Assembly (NCBI RefSeq): GCF_023195895.1
Contig: NZ_JALPRK010000003.1
Coordinates: forward strand, 186,001-250,000
Direction: 5' to 3'
DNA from: Paenibacillus mellifer
GTDB taxonomy: Bacteria > Bacillota > Bacilli > Paenibacillales > Paenibacillaceae
Length of the DNA: 64,000 nucleotides
Below are positions 25,703-34,718 of this stretch, in pieces (positions within the stretch are counted from its first letter, which is position 1; every line of letters starts with the position of its first letter). The notes beneath the pieces were generated by a model. That model saw only the letters and a list, made by a program, of their open reading frames with translations. It ran no database searches and had not been told where the DNA came from. Both the position numbers and the translations under genes were made by a program.

Positions 25703-26992
25703 ATGAAAGGAGTATTTCAGCTTAAGCAACACCAAACGAATGTGAGAAAAGAGCTTGTCGCGGGATTGACCTCGTTCTTCTCCATCGTGTACATTATCGC
25801 CGTCAACGCCAATATCCTGAAGGATGCGGGAATACCACTGGAGGCTGGGATCTTGGCCACCGTGCTGTCTTCGCTTGTCGGCTGTTTGCTGGTTGCGTTC
25901 GTGGCGAACGCGCCGTTAATTCTCGTCCCCGGCATGGGGATCAACGCTTTATTTACCTATACCATCGTAGGTTCAATGGGACTAAGTTACCAGGAAGCCT
26001 TAGGGGCAACGGTGCTTGCTGGCATCTTGTTCGTTGTGGTCGCCTTTACGGGCTTGTCCTCGCTCATCTCGAGGGCCATTCCGGTTTCCCTGAAAGAATC
26101 CATTTCCGTCGGGATCGGCTTATTCATTGCCTTCATCGGTTTGCAGAAGAGCGGTATCGTCACCGGCAACACCAGCCACTTTGTGGCGCTTGGCGACCTA
26201 TCGGCACCGCTGGTTCTGGCCTCGATCATCAACCTGATCTTGACGCTGTATCTGTTCTTGAAGAAGGTTCCCGGGAATTTTCTCATCAGCATTATTGTCG
26301 GAACACTGGTTGCCTGGTTGTTCGGGATCGTTGATTTGGGTTCGTTCGCCTCGCAGCCGATTTCGTTTCAAAGCTACGGGGACGTCTGGATGAGCGCGGA
26401 CTTCCGCCATATGGCCAGCATTCCGTTCTTAACGGCTTGCTTCTCGCTGGTTCTGGTATTGGTCTTCGAAAATATCGGGCTCGTCCATTCCCAAGTCGAC
26501 GGGATGCTTCAAGCTCCAGAGAAAAATGGAAAATCGCTGAAATCCGTATCGATTTCCGCGGTGGCTTGCGGCCTGTTGGGCACCAGCCCAACCGTCTCCA
26601 CGGTTGAGACGGCAGCCGGCATTACCGCAGGCGGAAGAACCGGGTTAACCTCGGTGACAACCGGGTTGTTATTCTTAGGCTCGCTGTTCTTTATGCCCTT
26701 GATCAAAATCATTCCGGACGCCGCAATCGCCCCGATCTTGATCATTATCGGGGGACTGATGCTGACGAATATCACGAAGATCGACTTCAGCGATTTCTCC
26801 GAAGCATTTCCAGCGTTTCTCGTGATTCTGATGATTCCTTTAACGTATAGCATTGTCGACGGTATCGCCTTCGGCTTTATCGCGTATCCGTTGCTCAAGA
26901 TGTTCTCGAGGAAGCGCGAACAGTTGTCGATCTCTATGTTCGTCATCTCGTTCCTGTTCCTGGCTAACTTCTTGCTGCAGTCGGTTTTATAG
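25703..26992 (+). CDS. NCS2/AzgA-family purine (guanine/hypoxanthine/adenine-type) permease
   Basis: 429 residues and about 12 membrane segments. AzgA-branch marks are present: TSFFSIVYIIAVNANIL near the N-terminus, GMGINALFTYT, VSLKESISVGIGLFIAFIGLQ, FENIGLVHSQVDGM, and LGTSPTVSTVETAAGITAGGRTGLT. These proton symporters import purine bases such as guanine and hypoxanthine. The exact base is not resolved. The ATG at 25703 has only a weak purine-rich site (GAAAGTG); the start is supported by conservation of the next residues. A strong terminator follows. Confidence 0.9.
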   Translation: MKGVFQLKQHQTNVRKELVAGLTSFFSIVYIIAVNANILKDAGIPLEAGILATVLSSLVGCLLVAFVANAPLILVPGMGINALFTYTIVGSMGLSYQEALGATVLAGILFVVVAFTGLSSLISRAIPVSLKESISVGIGLFIAFIGLQKSGIVTGNTSHFVALGDLSAPLVLASIINLILTLYLFLKKVPGNFLISIIVGTLVAWLFGIVDLGSFASQPISFQSYGDVWMSADFRHMASIPFLTACFSLVLVLVFENIGLVHSQVDGMLQAPEKNGKSLKSVSISAVACGLLGTSPTVSTVETAAGITAGGRTGLTSVTTGLLFLGSLFFMPLIKIIPDAAIAPILIIIGGLMLTNITKIDFSDFSEAFPAFLVILMIPLTYSIVDGIAFGFIAYPLLKMFSRKREQLSISMFVISFLFLANFLLQSVL

Positions 26993-26997
26993 AACAA

Positions 26998-27030
26998 AAT
27001 GAAGGGCACCCTGACGGGTGCCCTTCATTT
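26998..27030. terminator. Bidirectional terminator
   Basis: AATGAAGGGCACC and GGGTGCCCTTCATT form a near-perfect stem with a 5-nt loop between the permease and the convergent hydrolase gene. Confidence 0.92.
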
Positions 27031-27032
27031 AT

Positions 27033-27869
27033 TTATCCTTGCAGAAATTTCACCAGCGCCGCATTAAATTCTTCCGCATGCGTCACATTAAATCCGTGCG
27101 GACCCCCTTTGATTACCACAAGCTGGCTGCCCGGAATTTGCTGATGCGCTCTGAGGCCGCTAACTTCTACCGGCACGATCGCGTCCGAATCGCCATGAAG
27201 GATCAAGGTTGGCACGTTGAATTTGGCCAAATCTCCCCGGAAATCGGTATAGCTGAATGCCGAGATGCAGTCGAGCGTGCCCTTCGGGGAAGCAAAGGCG
27301 GCAATGTCGCGGTTATACAAACGGAACGGTTCACTCACCAAGTCGGTTCGGCCCCCTGCCGAGAAGAAACCTGTCGTAAAGCCATCCAGGAAGGCCAGTC
27401 GATCCGTCTTCACGCCGTCCTGAAACCCTTTGATAGCCGCGTCGTCGAGCCCGCCGTCCGGGTTATCCTTGGTTTTGTACAGATACGGCGGAACTGCACC
27501 GGCCAGAACCGCTTTGCTTACTCGCTGTGTACCGTAAGTCCCGATATATCTGGCCACTTCCCCGCCACCCATCGAGAATCCAACCAAGGTGACATCGCGA
27601 AGGCCCAGATACAAGATCAGTTGATGCAGATCGGCGGCCAAGGTATCGTAATCATAGCCGTTCCAAGGTTGCGAGGACTGACCGAACCCGCGGCGATCAT
27701 ACGTAATCACTCGGTACCCGGCTTCCACCAAGGCAGGCACCTGCTTCTCCCACGATCTCCCGCTAAGCGGCCAACCGTGAATTAAGATCACCGGTTTCCC
27801 CGAACCGACATCTTCATAATGAAGCTCCACCGGAATTCCATTCTCTTGACCAACCGTTACCTTTGCCAT
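27033..27869 (-). CDS. Alpha/beta hydrolase, non-heme chloroperoxidase-like
   Basis: 278 residues from the ATG at 27869 (GGAGGG at good spacing; an upstream in-frame start is not supported). Fold motifs: oxyanion region VILIHGWPLSGRSW, nucleophile Ser99 in VGFSMGGGE, acid Asp in LILHGDSDAIVP, and catalytic His in GGPHGFN. This is the cofactor-free haloperoxidase/perhydrolase-esterase group. It is divergent from an OhrR-like MarR regulator, and its promoter (TTGACA-17-TAAGAT) is flanked by OhrR-type boxes, so it probably responds to organic peroxide or a similar stress. Confidence 0.85.
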   Translation of the reverse strand: MAKVTVGQENGIPVELHYEDVGSGKPVILIHGWPLSGRSWEKQVPALVEAGYRVITYDRRGFGQSSQPWNGYDYDTLAADLHQLILYLGLRDVTLVGFSMGGGEVARYIGTYGTQRVSKAVLAGAVPPYLYKTKDNPDGGLDDAAIKGFQDGVKTDRLAFLDGFTTGFFSAGGRTDLVSEPFRLYNRDIAAFASPKGTLDCISAFSYTDFRGDLAKFNVPTLILHGDSDAIVPVEVSGLRAHQQIPGSQLVVIKGGPHGFNVTHAEEFNAALVKFLQG

Positions 27870-27930
27870 AATAAATCCCTCCACATTTTTAATTTTTAAA
27901 AATTATATTGTGCAAAATCTTTATATTCAC

Positions 27931-27971
27931 ATCTTACCCATCTCAAACAATATTGTCAACAATTAAATTGT
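27931..27971 (-). promoter_or_regulatory. Hydrolase promoter with two MarR/OhrR-type boxes
   Basis: On the minus strand the -35 is TTGACA (27959-27954), the spacer 17 bp, and the -10 TAAGAT (27936-27931). The palindromes ACAATTAAATTGT (27959-27971) and ACAATATTGT (27947-27956) flank and overlap the -35. The first is nearly the same as the known B. subtilis OhrR box. A related ATATTGT half site lies near 27904. Confidence 0.75.
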
Positions 27972-28045
27972 AAAAAATATAGTTTCTTTTTTGCTCATCT
28001 GCTATGATGTTTGTAAACTCACATTAAAGACAATCGAGGTGCATG

Positions 28046-28495
28046 ATGGAAACGAATGAATCCAGCTTGAAATTAGAGGAACATCTTTGTTTTTCGCTGT
28101 ACGCCTGCTCTCGAGCTATCCTGCGGCTGTATCGCCCGTATTTGGATGAGCTGGAGCTGACCTATCCGCAATATCTGGTTCTGGTCACTTTGTGGGAGAA
28201 GGAGAAGAGCACCATTAAAGAGCTCGGAGAAGCGTTGGATCTGGACACCGGAACCTTAACGCCATTATTGAAGCGGATGGAAGCGGCCGGACTGATCGAA
28301 AGACATCGCGACTCCACTGACGAGCGCGTAGTCAATGTGCTGATCACACCGAAGGGTAAAGCGCTGCAAGAGAAAGCGGCCTGCGTTCCGCAATCTCTGC
28401 TTGATGCTTCGGCTATGGAACCTGAGGAGCTAAACCGGCTGAATGACACTATCGTCCAGTTGCTTCAGCAGGTGAATGCTTCGTCGAAGAAATAA
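28046..28495 (+). CDS. MarR-family regulator, OhrR-like (organic peroxide sensor)
   Basis: 149 residues from the ATG at 28046 (the ATG at 28043 is too close to the GAGGTG site). With this start Cys15 lies in LEEHLCFSLYACSR, the same position as the peroxide-sensing Cys15 of B. subtilis OhrR. The winged helix follows (TIKELGEALDLDTGTLTPLLKRMEAAGLI, RDSTDERVVNVLITPKG). OhrR proteins are inactivated by organic hydroperoxides. No ohr gene is nearby; the divergent hydrolase takes its place. Extended -10 TGCTATGAT at 28000-28008. Confidence 0.85.
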   Translation: METNESSLKLEEHLCFSLYACSRAILRLYRPYLDELELTYPQYLVLVTLWEKEKSTIKELGEALDLDTGTLTPLLKRMEAAGLIERHRDSTDERVVNVLITPKGKALQEKAACVPQSLLDASAMEPEELNRLNDTIVQLLQQVNASSKK

Positions 28496-28532
28496 ATAAA
28501 CGCTCCACGTCCGTTCCTTCCTGATGATCGAA

Positions 28533-29234
28533 TTACGAGAGACATTGGATATAAGCCATCAGCTCCGCGATTCCTTGATACTGGATCAGAAGCTTTTGGT
28601 TTAGTTTCTCAAGGGCGATCTGGAAGGAACGGTCGATTTTGGAGAATCGCATTGCCTCCAGGTCATTAAGAATCTCCCGCAGGTTCTCGATATAATAAAT
28701 CGTTTTGCGCAAACTGCTGATCACCAGGATCTTCCGCAATTCCGGTACGGAAAAGATGCGATACCCGTTCTCCGGGTGTCGTATCGAGGTGACTAGCCCC
28801 TCCTTTTCCCAATGACGAATCGCTGAGGGATTCACCCCCGCCAGCTCCGCCACCTTCCCGATCGTCATCGCTTCGGTCAGCTTCCGGTTCTTATAGGAAC
28901 GGAAATCCGCTTCCCGAATCAGGGTTAACAGCTCTTCCACGCGCTGCTTCTCTTCCTGGATCAGGTATAATTGATGATTGATCAGCCACAAGGCTTCCGT
29001 GACGCTGCCTTCTTTGATTCTCCGCATCACCTCGTAAACAACAGGGATCTCATAACCAGCCAGCAACAATCGAATAGTAGTAAACGCCCGAAGATGGACC
29101 GTCGTATAGATTCTATGGTTGCCCTCCGATCTCAAGACCTCCGGGATTAGCCCCTGTTCTTCGTATCTCCTTAACGTGGTTGTGCTTACGTTCAGCCGCT
29201 CCGCAATTTGTGCAGGCGTATAGACACCCTGCAT
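28533..29234 (-). CDS. Transcriptional regulator with two tandem MerR-type DNA-binding domains
   Basis: 233 residues. Domain 1 (3-70): YTPAQIAERLNVSTTTLRRYEEQGLIP. Domain 2 (122-190): MTIGKVAELAGVNPSAIRHWEKEGLVT followed by NGYRIFSVPEL. Both keep the MerR helix-turn-helix and wing. The linker (RIKEGSVTEALWL to LIREADFRSYK) and C-terminus are helical, with no metal-binding cysteines. A typical MerR protein has one such domain. The upstream region has two direct ACTTTAAG copies 13 bp apart next to a TTGACG. Ligand unknown; the divergent hydrolase gene at 29346 is a likely target. Confidence 0.85.
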   Translation of the reverse strand: MQGVYTPAQIAERLNVSTTTLRRYEEQGLIPEVLRSEGNHRIYTTVHLRAFTTIRLLLAGYEIPVVYEVMRRIKEGSVTEALWLINHQLYLIQEEKQRVEELLTLIREADFRSYKNRKLTEAMTIGKVAELAGVNPSAIRHWEKEGLVTSIRHPENGYRIFSVPELRKILVISSLRKTIYYIENLREILNDLEAMRFSKIDRSFQIALEKLNQKLLIQYQGIAELMAYIQCLS

Positions 29235-29345
29235 AGGCCCACCCTCCTAGCTTAAAGTAAAACCTTAAAGTGCTACGTCAACTTATTATCGTTATAACCA
29301 TCATAACATCGGGGGTTTGGGGCGCGAAATCGGAAGATTGCATGA

Positions 29346-30266
29346 ATGTTATATGCTGAAGGTATCACATGTAAGGGAGCGATTCGAATAAAACATCAGA
29401 AGCTTGTCACCTTAACCGATGGTACAACGTTGGAAGTCGGCCTAACCGGAAAACCCGGAGGCAAAACGTTCATGCTGCCTATAGCCAAAAAATCCGCCTA
29501 CGGCCAAGAAGCGGAAAGTCTAAAATTGTGGGGCGTTGATCCCGAATTAGGCAAACACTTCATAGAGGGCTTGTCCGATGAGTTCCAAGTTCTGTATTTT
29601 GATTATGAGGGGCATCGATTTCAACACCCTAAGACAGATCTTCTGACGCCTGAAGAGATCTCGCTTGACTTCTTGCACATCGCGGACGATATGGGGGTCG
29701 ATACGTTCAGTTATTATGGCTACTCCTGGTTAGCCCTGGCCGGCTTGCAGCTAGCGATTCGGACAAATCGGCTGGAAAGCTTGATCATGGGGGGATTCCC
29801 GCCTTATAAAGGACCTTACCGTCAAATGTTGACGGTCACGGCCAAAACCTATGAACAAGCGCTGCACCCCTCCCCGTCTTCGGAAGAATCCAAGCAGGAC
29901 TTCGTCAGCCCGGAAGAAATCGATTGGGATCAGGTTCAGGTGACACTCGATCCCAATCAAACGAAGCAGTTCTTGACCTTGTACCAAAGCTTGATTGATT
30001 TCGACGACACCTCCGTGCAGGAGAAATTAACCCTGCCGAGGCTCGCCTTTGCCGGCGAAGCGGACCGTATTGAATACGGCGAGAATTTTGGGAACGTGAC
30101 CGTCGATATCGCGGGGCGGTTACGCAAGAACGAACAAGCCTTACGCCGGCTCGGCTGGGATGTGGCGATCTTACCAGGGAACGATATGGACCATACGAAA
30201 GCGATGCAGCCTGAGACCGTATTGCCTTTAATTAAACCCTGGCTGGCCGCGAATTTGTTGAATTAA
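29346..30266 (+). CDS. Alpha/beta hydrolase-like protein
   Basis: 306 residues. Fold elements: LYFDYEGHRFQ (strand and loop), DDMGVDTFSYYGYSWLALAGLQLA (nucleophile elbow with GYSWL rather than GxSxG), LPRLAFAGEADRI (acid strand) and a late DMDH. The last glycine of the usual elbow is replaced, so catalysis is uncertain. The start is also uncertain: the ATG at 29346 has a weak GGAAG site, while GGGAGCG at 29378 has no standard start codon after it. It is divergent from the tandem-MerR gene and probably controlled by it. Cytosolic. Confidence 0.65.
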   Translation: MLYAEGITCKGAIRIKHQKLVTLTDGTTLEVGLTGKPGGKTFMLPIAKKSAYGQEAESLKLWGVDPELGKHFIEGLSDEFQVLYFDYEGHRFQHPKTDLLTPEEISLDFLHIADDMGVDTFSYYGYSWLALAGLQLAIRTNRLESLIMGGFPPYKGPYRQMLTVTAKTYEQALHPSPSSEESKQDFVSPEEIDWDQVQVTLDPNQTKQFLTLYQSLIDFDDTSVQEKLTLPRLAFAGEADRIEYGENFGNVTVDIAGRLRKNEQALRRLGWDVAILPGNDMDHTKAMQPETVLPLIKPWLAANLLN

Positions 30267-30268
30267 TG

Positions 30269-30308
30269 GAAAGAGCTAAGCGCGGGATAAAACCGGCTTA
30301 GCTCTTCT
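30269..30308. terminator. Bidirectional terminator
   Basis: AAGAGCTAAGC and GCTTAGCTCTT form a perfect stem between the convergent hydrolase and mqo genes. Confidence 0.85.
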
Positions 30309-30325
30309 TAGGAATAGAGATACCT

Positions 30326-31837
30326 TTATGATACCGAAACGGCTTGGGGTTTGGCTTCTGATAATCCAAGTGCCTGTGAGGTTGCTTGATGAACGGATTG
30401 GAATAGTTCCGGATTCCCCTCAAGCGATAAGCCGTACGAAGGAATCATTTCTTTGATCTTTGGCTTCCAGGCTTCAAGCTGCTGCGGGAAGCATTTCTCG
30501 ATAACCTCCAGCATGACGTGGACCGCGGTCGAGGCCCCCGGGGAAGCGCCCAGCAATGCGGCAATCGAGCCATCGACGGCGCTGACCACCTCGGTGCCGA
30601 ACTGCAGCGTGCCCTTGCCGCCTTCCACCGTATCCTTGATGACTTGCACCCGCTGACCGGCGACGATCAGATCCCAATCCTCGCTCTTGGCCCCCGGGAC
30701 AAAATCCCGCAATTCCTCCATGCGTTGTTCTTTGGACAACATGAGCTGTTGAACCAGGTATTTGGTTAACGACATCTCCTTCACCCCGGCCGCCAGCATC
30801 GTGAGAAGGTTATGCGGCTTGACGGAGGTGATGAGATCGAACATCGAGCCGGTCTTGAGGAACTTCGGCGAGAAGCCGGCAAACGGCCCGAACAAGAGCG
30901 CCTTCTGGTCGTCGATGAACCGGGTGTCCAGATGCGGAACGGACATCGGCGGAGCCCCGACCGAAGCTTTGCCGTAGACCTTGGCATGGTGCTGCCGGAC
31001 GACCTCCGGGTTATTGCACACCATAAACAGTCCGCTGACCGGAAAACCGCCGATCCGCTTTCCTTCCGGGATGCCGGATTTTTGCAATAAATGCAAGCTC
31101 CCGCCGCCGGCGCCGATGAAGACGAACTTGGCGGTATGGCGTTGGGTCACGCCGCTGCTCAGGTCCTTCACTTTCAATTCCCACAACCCGTCCGGCGTCC
31201 GCTTCAGCTTCTTCACGCTATGCTTGTAGCGGATATCCACGTCCTGTTCCTTTAAATGATTCAGCAGCATCCGCGTTAAGGTACCGAAGTTCACGTCCGT
31301 GCCCGAATCGATCTTCGTCGCGGCAATCGGCTCCTCGCCCTTCCGTTCCTTCATCATCAGCGGCACCCATTCCCTCAGCTTCCCCGGATCTTTGGAGAAC
31401 TCCATCCCTTGGAACAACGGGTGAGCGGATAAGGCTTCGTAACGTCTCTTCAAAAATTCGACGTTCTGCTCCCCGCGCACGTAACTCATATGAGGCAGCG
31501 GCATAATGAAATCCTGCGGATTTCGGATCCGTTGATGCTGAACCAGATAGGCCCAGAACTGCCTGGAAACCTGGAACTGTTCGTTCACCTTAACCGCTTT
31601 GCTAATATCGACGGTTCCGTCCGGCCGCTCGGTGGTGTAATTCAATTCGCACAAAGCCGCATGACCGGTTCCCGCATTATTCCACTCGTTCGAGCTTTCT
31701 TCCCCTGCCCGGCCAAGTTGTTCAAACACCGTGATGTTCCAGTCCGGCGCCAATTCTTTCAGCAGGGTCCCCAACGTCGCACTCATAATTCCGGCACCAA
31801 TCAAAATAACATCTGTACTTGTTTGTCCGTGATTCAT
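30326..31837 (-). CDS. mqo: Malate:quinone oxidoreductase
   Basis: 503 residues. FAD-binding N-terminus ([18 protein letters not shown]), then the Mqo signatures [49 protein letters not shown] and [15 protein letters not shown]. The enzyme oxidises malate to oxaloacetate at the membrane and passes electrons to quinone, an alternative to NAD-dependent malate dehydrogenase. Length is normal for the family. AAGGGACGG precedes the ATG. It stands alone, with a long AT-rich upstream region that probably holds its promoter. Confidence 0.96.
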   Translation of the reverse strand: MNHGQTSTDVILIGAGIMSATLGTLLKELAPDWNITVFEQLGRAGEESSNEWNNAGTGHAALCELNYTTERPDGTVDISKAVKVNEQFQVSRQFWAYLVQHQRIRNPQDFIMPLPHMSYVRGEQNVEFLKRRYEALSAHPLFQGMEFSKDPGKLREWVPLMMKERKGEEPIAATKIDSGTDVNFGTLTRMLLNHLKEQDVDIRYKHSVKKLKRTPDGLWELKVKDLSSGVTQRHTAKFVFIGAGGGSLHLLQKSGIPEGKRIGGFPVSGLFMVCNNPEVVRQHHAKVYGKASVGAPPMSVPHLDTRFIDDQKALLFGPFAGFSPKFLKTGSMFDLITSVKPHNLLTMLAAGVKEMSLTKYLVQQLMLSKEQRMEELRDFVPGAKSEDWDLIVAGQRVQVIKDTVEGGKGTLQFGTEVVSAVDGSIAALLGASPGASTAVHVMLEVIEKCFPQQLEAWKPKIKEMIPSYGLSLEGNPELFQSVHQATSQALGLSEAKPQAVSVS

Positions 31838-32160
31838 GTTTACCGTCCCTTATGCCCTTATTTTGCTGAAAGGATGTAAGCGCTCTCGTTTTGTTCTCGC
31901 TTCATGTCTCGAGACGAGCCGGCCCACACCTTTTCCGTAAAAATTGCTTTGATTTTAGTGTATCAACAATACTGAGGGATTGAAATATTTATTTCTTAGA
32001 TATTAATAATTGATTTTTTTAAGCCACCCAAAAAGAACTTATCGGGTACACTCTTCGCAATTATTTTTTCTCGATATATTCATCGTATTTTTTAATAAAT
32101 ATTTATTGATTATCGATAAAAAACATGTTAAATTAACTTCGACACTAATCCTACGCGAGG
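31838..32160. other. AT-rich divergent promoter region between mqo and the DUF2975 gene
   Basis: There is no credible gene. From about 31950 the sequence is very AT-rich, with repeated TATCGATA/TCGATAAA-like words near 32070-32125 (CTCGATATATTCATCG, TTATCGATAAAAAA). These could be operator sites for the small Xre regulator encoded at 32670. Confidence 0.45.
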
Positions 32161-32172
32161 TGCTATTTTGAT

Positions 32173-32655
32173 ATGAAACGTAAACAAGGCTCTACCCTTT
32201 TCTTAAGGGGCGTCGTTTTTCTGATGGGCATCGCGATCCTTGCCGTATGCGTGCTCGGGGTACCCACGATCGCCAAAGATTTGGTGGAATATTACCCGCC
32301 ATTCATCTACCTCACCCTGCTCATTCCCATGTATGGTTCGGCCATTCCCTTTTTCTTTGCGCTGTACCAGACGCTGAAGCTGTTAAGCTATATCGACAAG
32401 AATACCGCATTCTCCGAAGCCTCGGTGCAGGCTTTAAAGAGCATTAGAAACTGCGCGATCGCCATCTGTATCTTGTATGCGGTTATCTTGCCGATCCTGT
32501 TCATCATTGCGGAGAAGGACGATGCACCGGGGCTCGCCGCTCTCGGGCTGGTCATCTGTTTCGCTTCCCTCGTCATCGCCGTCTTTGCGGCCGTGCTTCA
32601 AAGGCTCTTAAGAAATGCTATCGACATCAAATCGGAAAACGATTTAACGATCTGA
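32173..32655 (+). CDS. DUF2975 membrane protein (YoaS-like)
   Basis: 160 residues with four predicted transmembrane helices: FLRGVVFLMGIAILAVCVLG (about 10-29), FIYLTLLIPMYGSAIPFFFA (about 44-64), AICILYAVILPILFIIA and LGLVICFASLVIAVFAAVL. The NTAFSEASVQALKSIRNCAI segment between helices 2 and 3 is typical of DUF2975. GAGGTG precedes the ATG at 10 bases. It is followed after 14 bp by a YozG-like regulator, the same pair as yoaS/yozG in B. subtilis. Function unknown. Confidence 0.85.
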   Translation: MKRKQGSTLFLRGVVFLMGIAILAVCVLGVPTIAKDLVEYYPPFIYLTLLIPMYGSAIPFFFALYQTLKLLSYIDKNTAFSEASVQALKSIRNCAIAICILYAVILPILFIIAEKDDAPGLAALGLVICFASLVIAVFAAVLQRLLRNAIDIKSENDLTI

Positions 32656-32669
32656 GGTGAAGGAATCCC

Positions 32670-32900
32670 ATGTCCGTAATCATCAACATTGACGTCATGC
32701 TGGCTAAACGGAAAATGAGCGTCACGGAGCTTTCGGAGAAGGTTGGCATCACGATGGCGAACCTCTCTATTTTGAAAAACGGGAAGGCCAAGGCCATTCG
32801 GTTCTCCACCTTGGAGGCGATTTGCAAGGCGCTGGATTGCCAGCCCGGTGATATTATGGAGTACCGGAACGATGAAGAGTACCCTGAGTCCATCTCTTAA
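32670..32900 (+). CDS. Small Xre/Cro-family regulator (YozG-like)
   Basis: 76 residues, one helix-turn-helix domain: INIDVMLAKRKMSVTELSEKVGITMANLSILKNGKAKAIR, then STLEAICKALDCQPGDIME. This is the short HTH_26/YozG type that usually accompanies DUF2975 membrane proteins, and the pair may form a regulator/anti-regulator module. GAGGTGAAGGA precedes the ATG. Probably co-transcribed with the genes on either side; it may bind the AT-rich region upstream of 32173. Confidence 0.85.
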   Translation: MSVIINIDVMLAKRKMSVTELSEKVGITMANLSILKNGKAKAIRFSTLEAICKALDCQPGDIMEYRNDEEYPESIS

Positions 32901-32916
32901 CAAAGGGGAGTTGCGC

Positions 32917-33696
32917 GTGGGTAAACGACTCGAGCATGCCCTTCGGCAGTTGGTTCGCTTCGGTTGGCAGCAGGCGTTATCCTGCGTGTTCCCCGTGGTA
33001 ATTTTTGCCTCGCTGGCATTGACGCAGTTCCTTCCGCTGCCTTGGCTCCCCCGCTATGACTGGCTGCTGCTGATCTGCCTCGCCATGCAGGTCTGGATGG
33101 TGCGGTCCGGCCTCGAAACCCGCGACGAACTGAAGGTCATTACGGTCTTCCACTTGATCGGCCTGGCGCTGGAGATGTTCAAGGTCCACATGGGTTCTTG
33201 GGCGTATCCCGAGGAAGGCTGGACGAAAGTGAACGGCGTCCCCCTCTACAGCGGGTTCATGTATGCCAGCGTGGCCAGTTACCTGTGCCAGGCCTGGCGG
33301 CGCCTGAAGGTGGACCTGGTCCGCTTTCCCCCGCTCTGGCTGGTCGTCCCGCTGGCCGCCTCGATTTACCTGAATTTCTTCACCCACCATTATTGGATCG
33401 ATGTTCGTTGGTGGTTGTCGGCGCTGGTGCTGCTCGTCTTCTGGCGCACCTGGGTCACCTACGAGGTAGGCGGCAAGCCCTACCGGATGCCGTTATCCCT
33501 CTCCTTTGTGCTGATCGGTTTCTTTATCTGGGTCGCGGAAAATGTCGCCACGTTCTTCAGCGCCTGGAGATATCCGAACCAATCCGACGGCTGGCACCTC
33601 GTCCATCTCGGCAAGATCAGCTCCTGGCTTCTGCTCGTCATTATCAGCTTCCTGATCGTTGCGGCATTGAAGCGGGTGAAGGGTCGGCGAGAATAA
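32917..33696 (+). CDS. DUF817 family membrane protein
   Basis: 259 residues from the GTG at 32917, set by GGGGAG 6 bases upstream; an in-frame upstream extension overlaps the YozG-like gene. About seven membrane segments. Conserved DUF817 motifs: TVFHLIGLALEMFKVHMGSW, YSGFMYASVASYLCQAWRR, NFFTHHYWIDVRWW and WVAENVATFFSAW. The conserved histidines and acidic residues hint at an enzyme or carrier in the membrane, but no role is established. Third gene of the small cluster; a terminator follows. Confidence 0.85.
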   Translation: MGKRLEHALRQLVRFGWQQALSCVFPVVIFASLALTQFLPLPWLPRYDWLLLICLAMQVWMVRSGLETRDELKVITVFHLIGLALEMFKVHMGSWAYPEEGWTKVNGVPLYSGFMYASVASYLCQAWRRLKVDLVRFPPLWLVVPLAASIYLNFFTHHYWIDVRWWLSALVLLVFWRTWVTYEVGGKPYRMPLSLSFVLIGFFIWVAENVATFFSAWRYPNQSDGWHLVHLGKISSWLLLVIISFLIVAALKRVKGRRE

Positions 33697-33698
33697 GC

Positions 33699-33727
33699 AA
33701 AAGGCCATCCAAGCAGGATGGCCTTTC
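33699..33727. terminator. Bidirectional terminator
   Basis: AAAAGGCCATCC and GGATGGCCTTT pair around AAGCA between convergent genes. Confidence 0.85.
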
Positions 33728-33731
33728 CCCT

Positions 33732-34637
33732 TTAGCCCTTCTTCTTAACCGGTCGCAGCACGGCATACCCGTAACCTTCCGGGTAATGCCGTTGGTAGTC
33801 CTGTTTGATCTCCTCGTCCCATTCGAACCCCAAACGGCCGGGATCAAAGCTCCAAGCGGCCTCCTCCACCGTGCTCATCACCGCCCCGTTATCCTTGAGG
33901 TAGTCGAAAGGCGGATGGAAGAACACCAGGTATTCCGACTCCGGGATCTCCCGGCATTCCATTCCCTCCGAGATCGGTCCGTCATAATCCAGGGGAACCG
34001 GGATGCCGTACAAATACCCTTTTTGCCCATCCCGGTAAAACCACCCCGCCGTCTGCCCCAGCTGCCCCTCCAGAGTATGGTTGGACATGCTCTCTAGGGT
34101 TCCGCTAACTTCGTCGCACGAGTGGCCGTTCCCCCAGAAATCCCCGTAGTTGGTGACGGCCAAATCCCAGATCCCGATAAACCTATGGGCCGGAATGAAC
34201 TCGACTTTCATCTCCGCCGGCTTCAAGCGAACTTCGCTCATGTTATCCCGCTCCTTGATCCAATAGTGATAAGGCGAGAATACTTCCTGACGAATCGCTA
34301 AGGGAATGGGCCTTGGTTCCTTTTGGTAGGCTGCAGGGGTGAGCCGGAAAGCTTTCACGAACGCTCGGGTAAAAGCCTCCTGCGATGAAAATCCATACTT
34401 TACGGCGATATCCAGAACCCGCTGATCCGTGTCGCGGAGCTCCATGGCGGCACGGCTGACTCTTCGCGTCCGGATATAATCCCGCAAGGTCATCCCCGTA
34501 TACTGGTTGAACTGTCTGGAGCAATAAAACGGGGAATACCCCAGCGCCTCCGACATCTTCAATAGAGACGTATCTTCCGAGATATGCGTCTCCACCCAGT
34601 CCACCATCCGTTGTACCGTCTCATTCCATTCGTACAT
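33732..34637 (-). CDS. AraC-family regulator with C-terminal effector-binding (GyrI-like) domain
   Basis: 301 residues. The N-terminal AraC double helix-turn-helix (8-105) includes LLKMSEALGYSPFYCSRQFNQ and VLDIAVKYGFSSQEAFTRAF. Residues 140-295 form a GyrI/AraC effector-binding fold (VEFIPAHRFIGI, YLYGIPVP, ECREIPESEYLVF). This layout is that of Rob/BmrR-like multidrug sensors. GGAGGAGGAC precedes the ATG. Target not identified; the neighbouring amino acid permease lies in the same direction upstream but has its own riboswitch. Confidence 0.85.
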   Translation of the reverse strand: MYEWNETVQRMVDWVETHISEDTSLLKMSEALGYSPFYCSRQFNQYTGMTLRDYIRTRRVSRAAMELRDTDQRVLDIAVKYGFSSQEAFTRAFVKAFRLTPAAYQKEPRPIPLAIRQEVFSPYHYWIKERDNMSEVRLKPAEMKVEFIPAHRFIGIWDLAVTNYGDFWGNGHSCDEVSGTLESMSNHTLEGQLGQTAGWFYRDGQKGYLYGIPVPLDYDGPISEGMECREIPESEYLVFFHPPFDYLKDNGAVMSTVEEAAWSFDPGRLGFEWDEEIKQDYQRHYPEGYGYAVLRPVKKKG

Positions 34638-34718
34638 GGAAGTCCTCCTCCTTTCACCCTGATCATATCACCGGAAAACTCCGCCAATTTGATTCGAGTT
34701 GCAAAGGTGGTACCGCCG

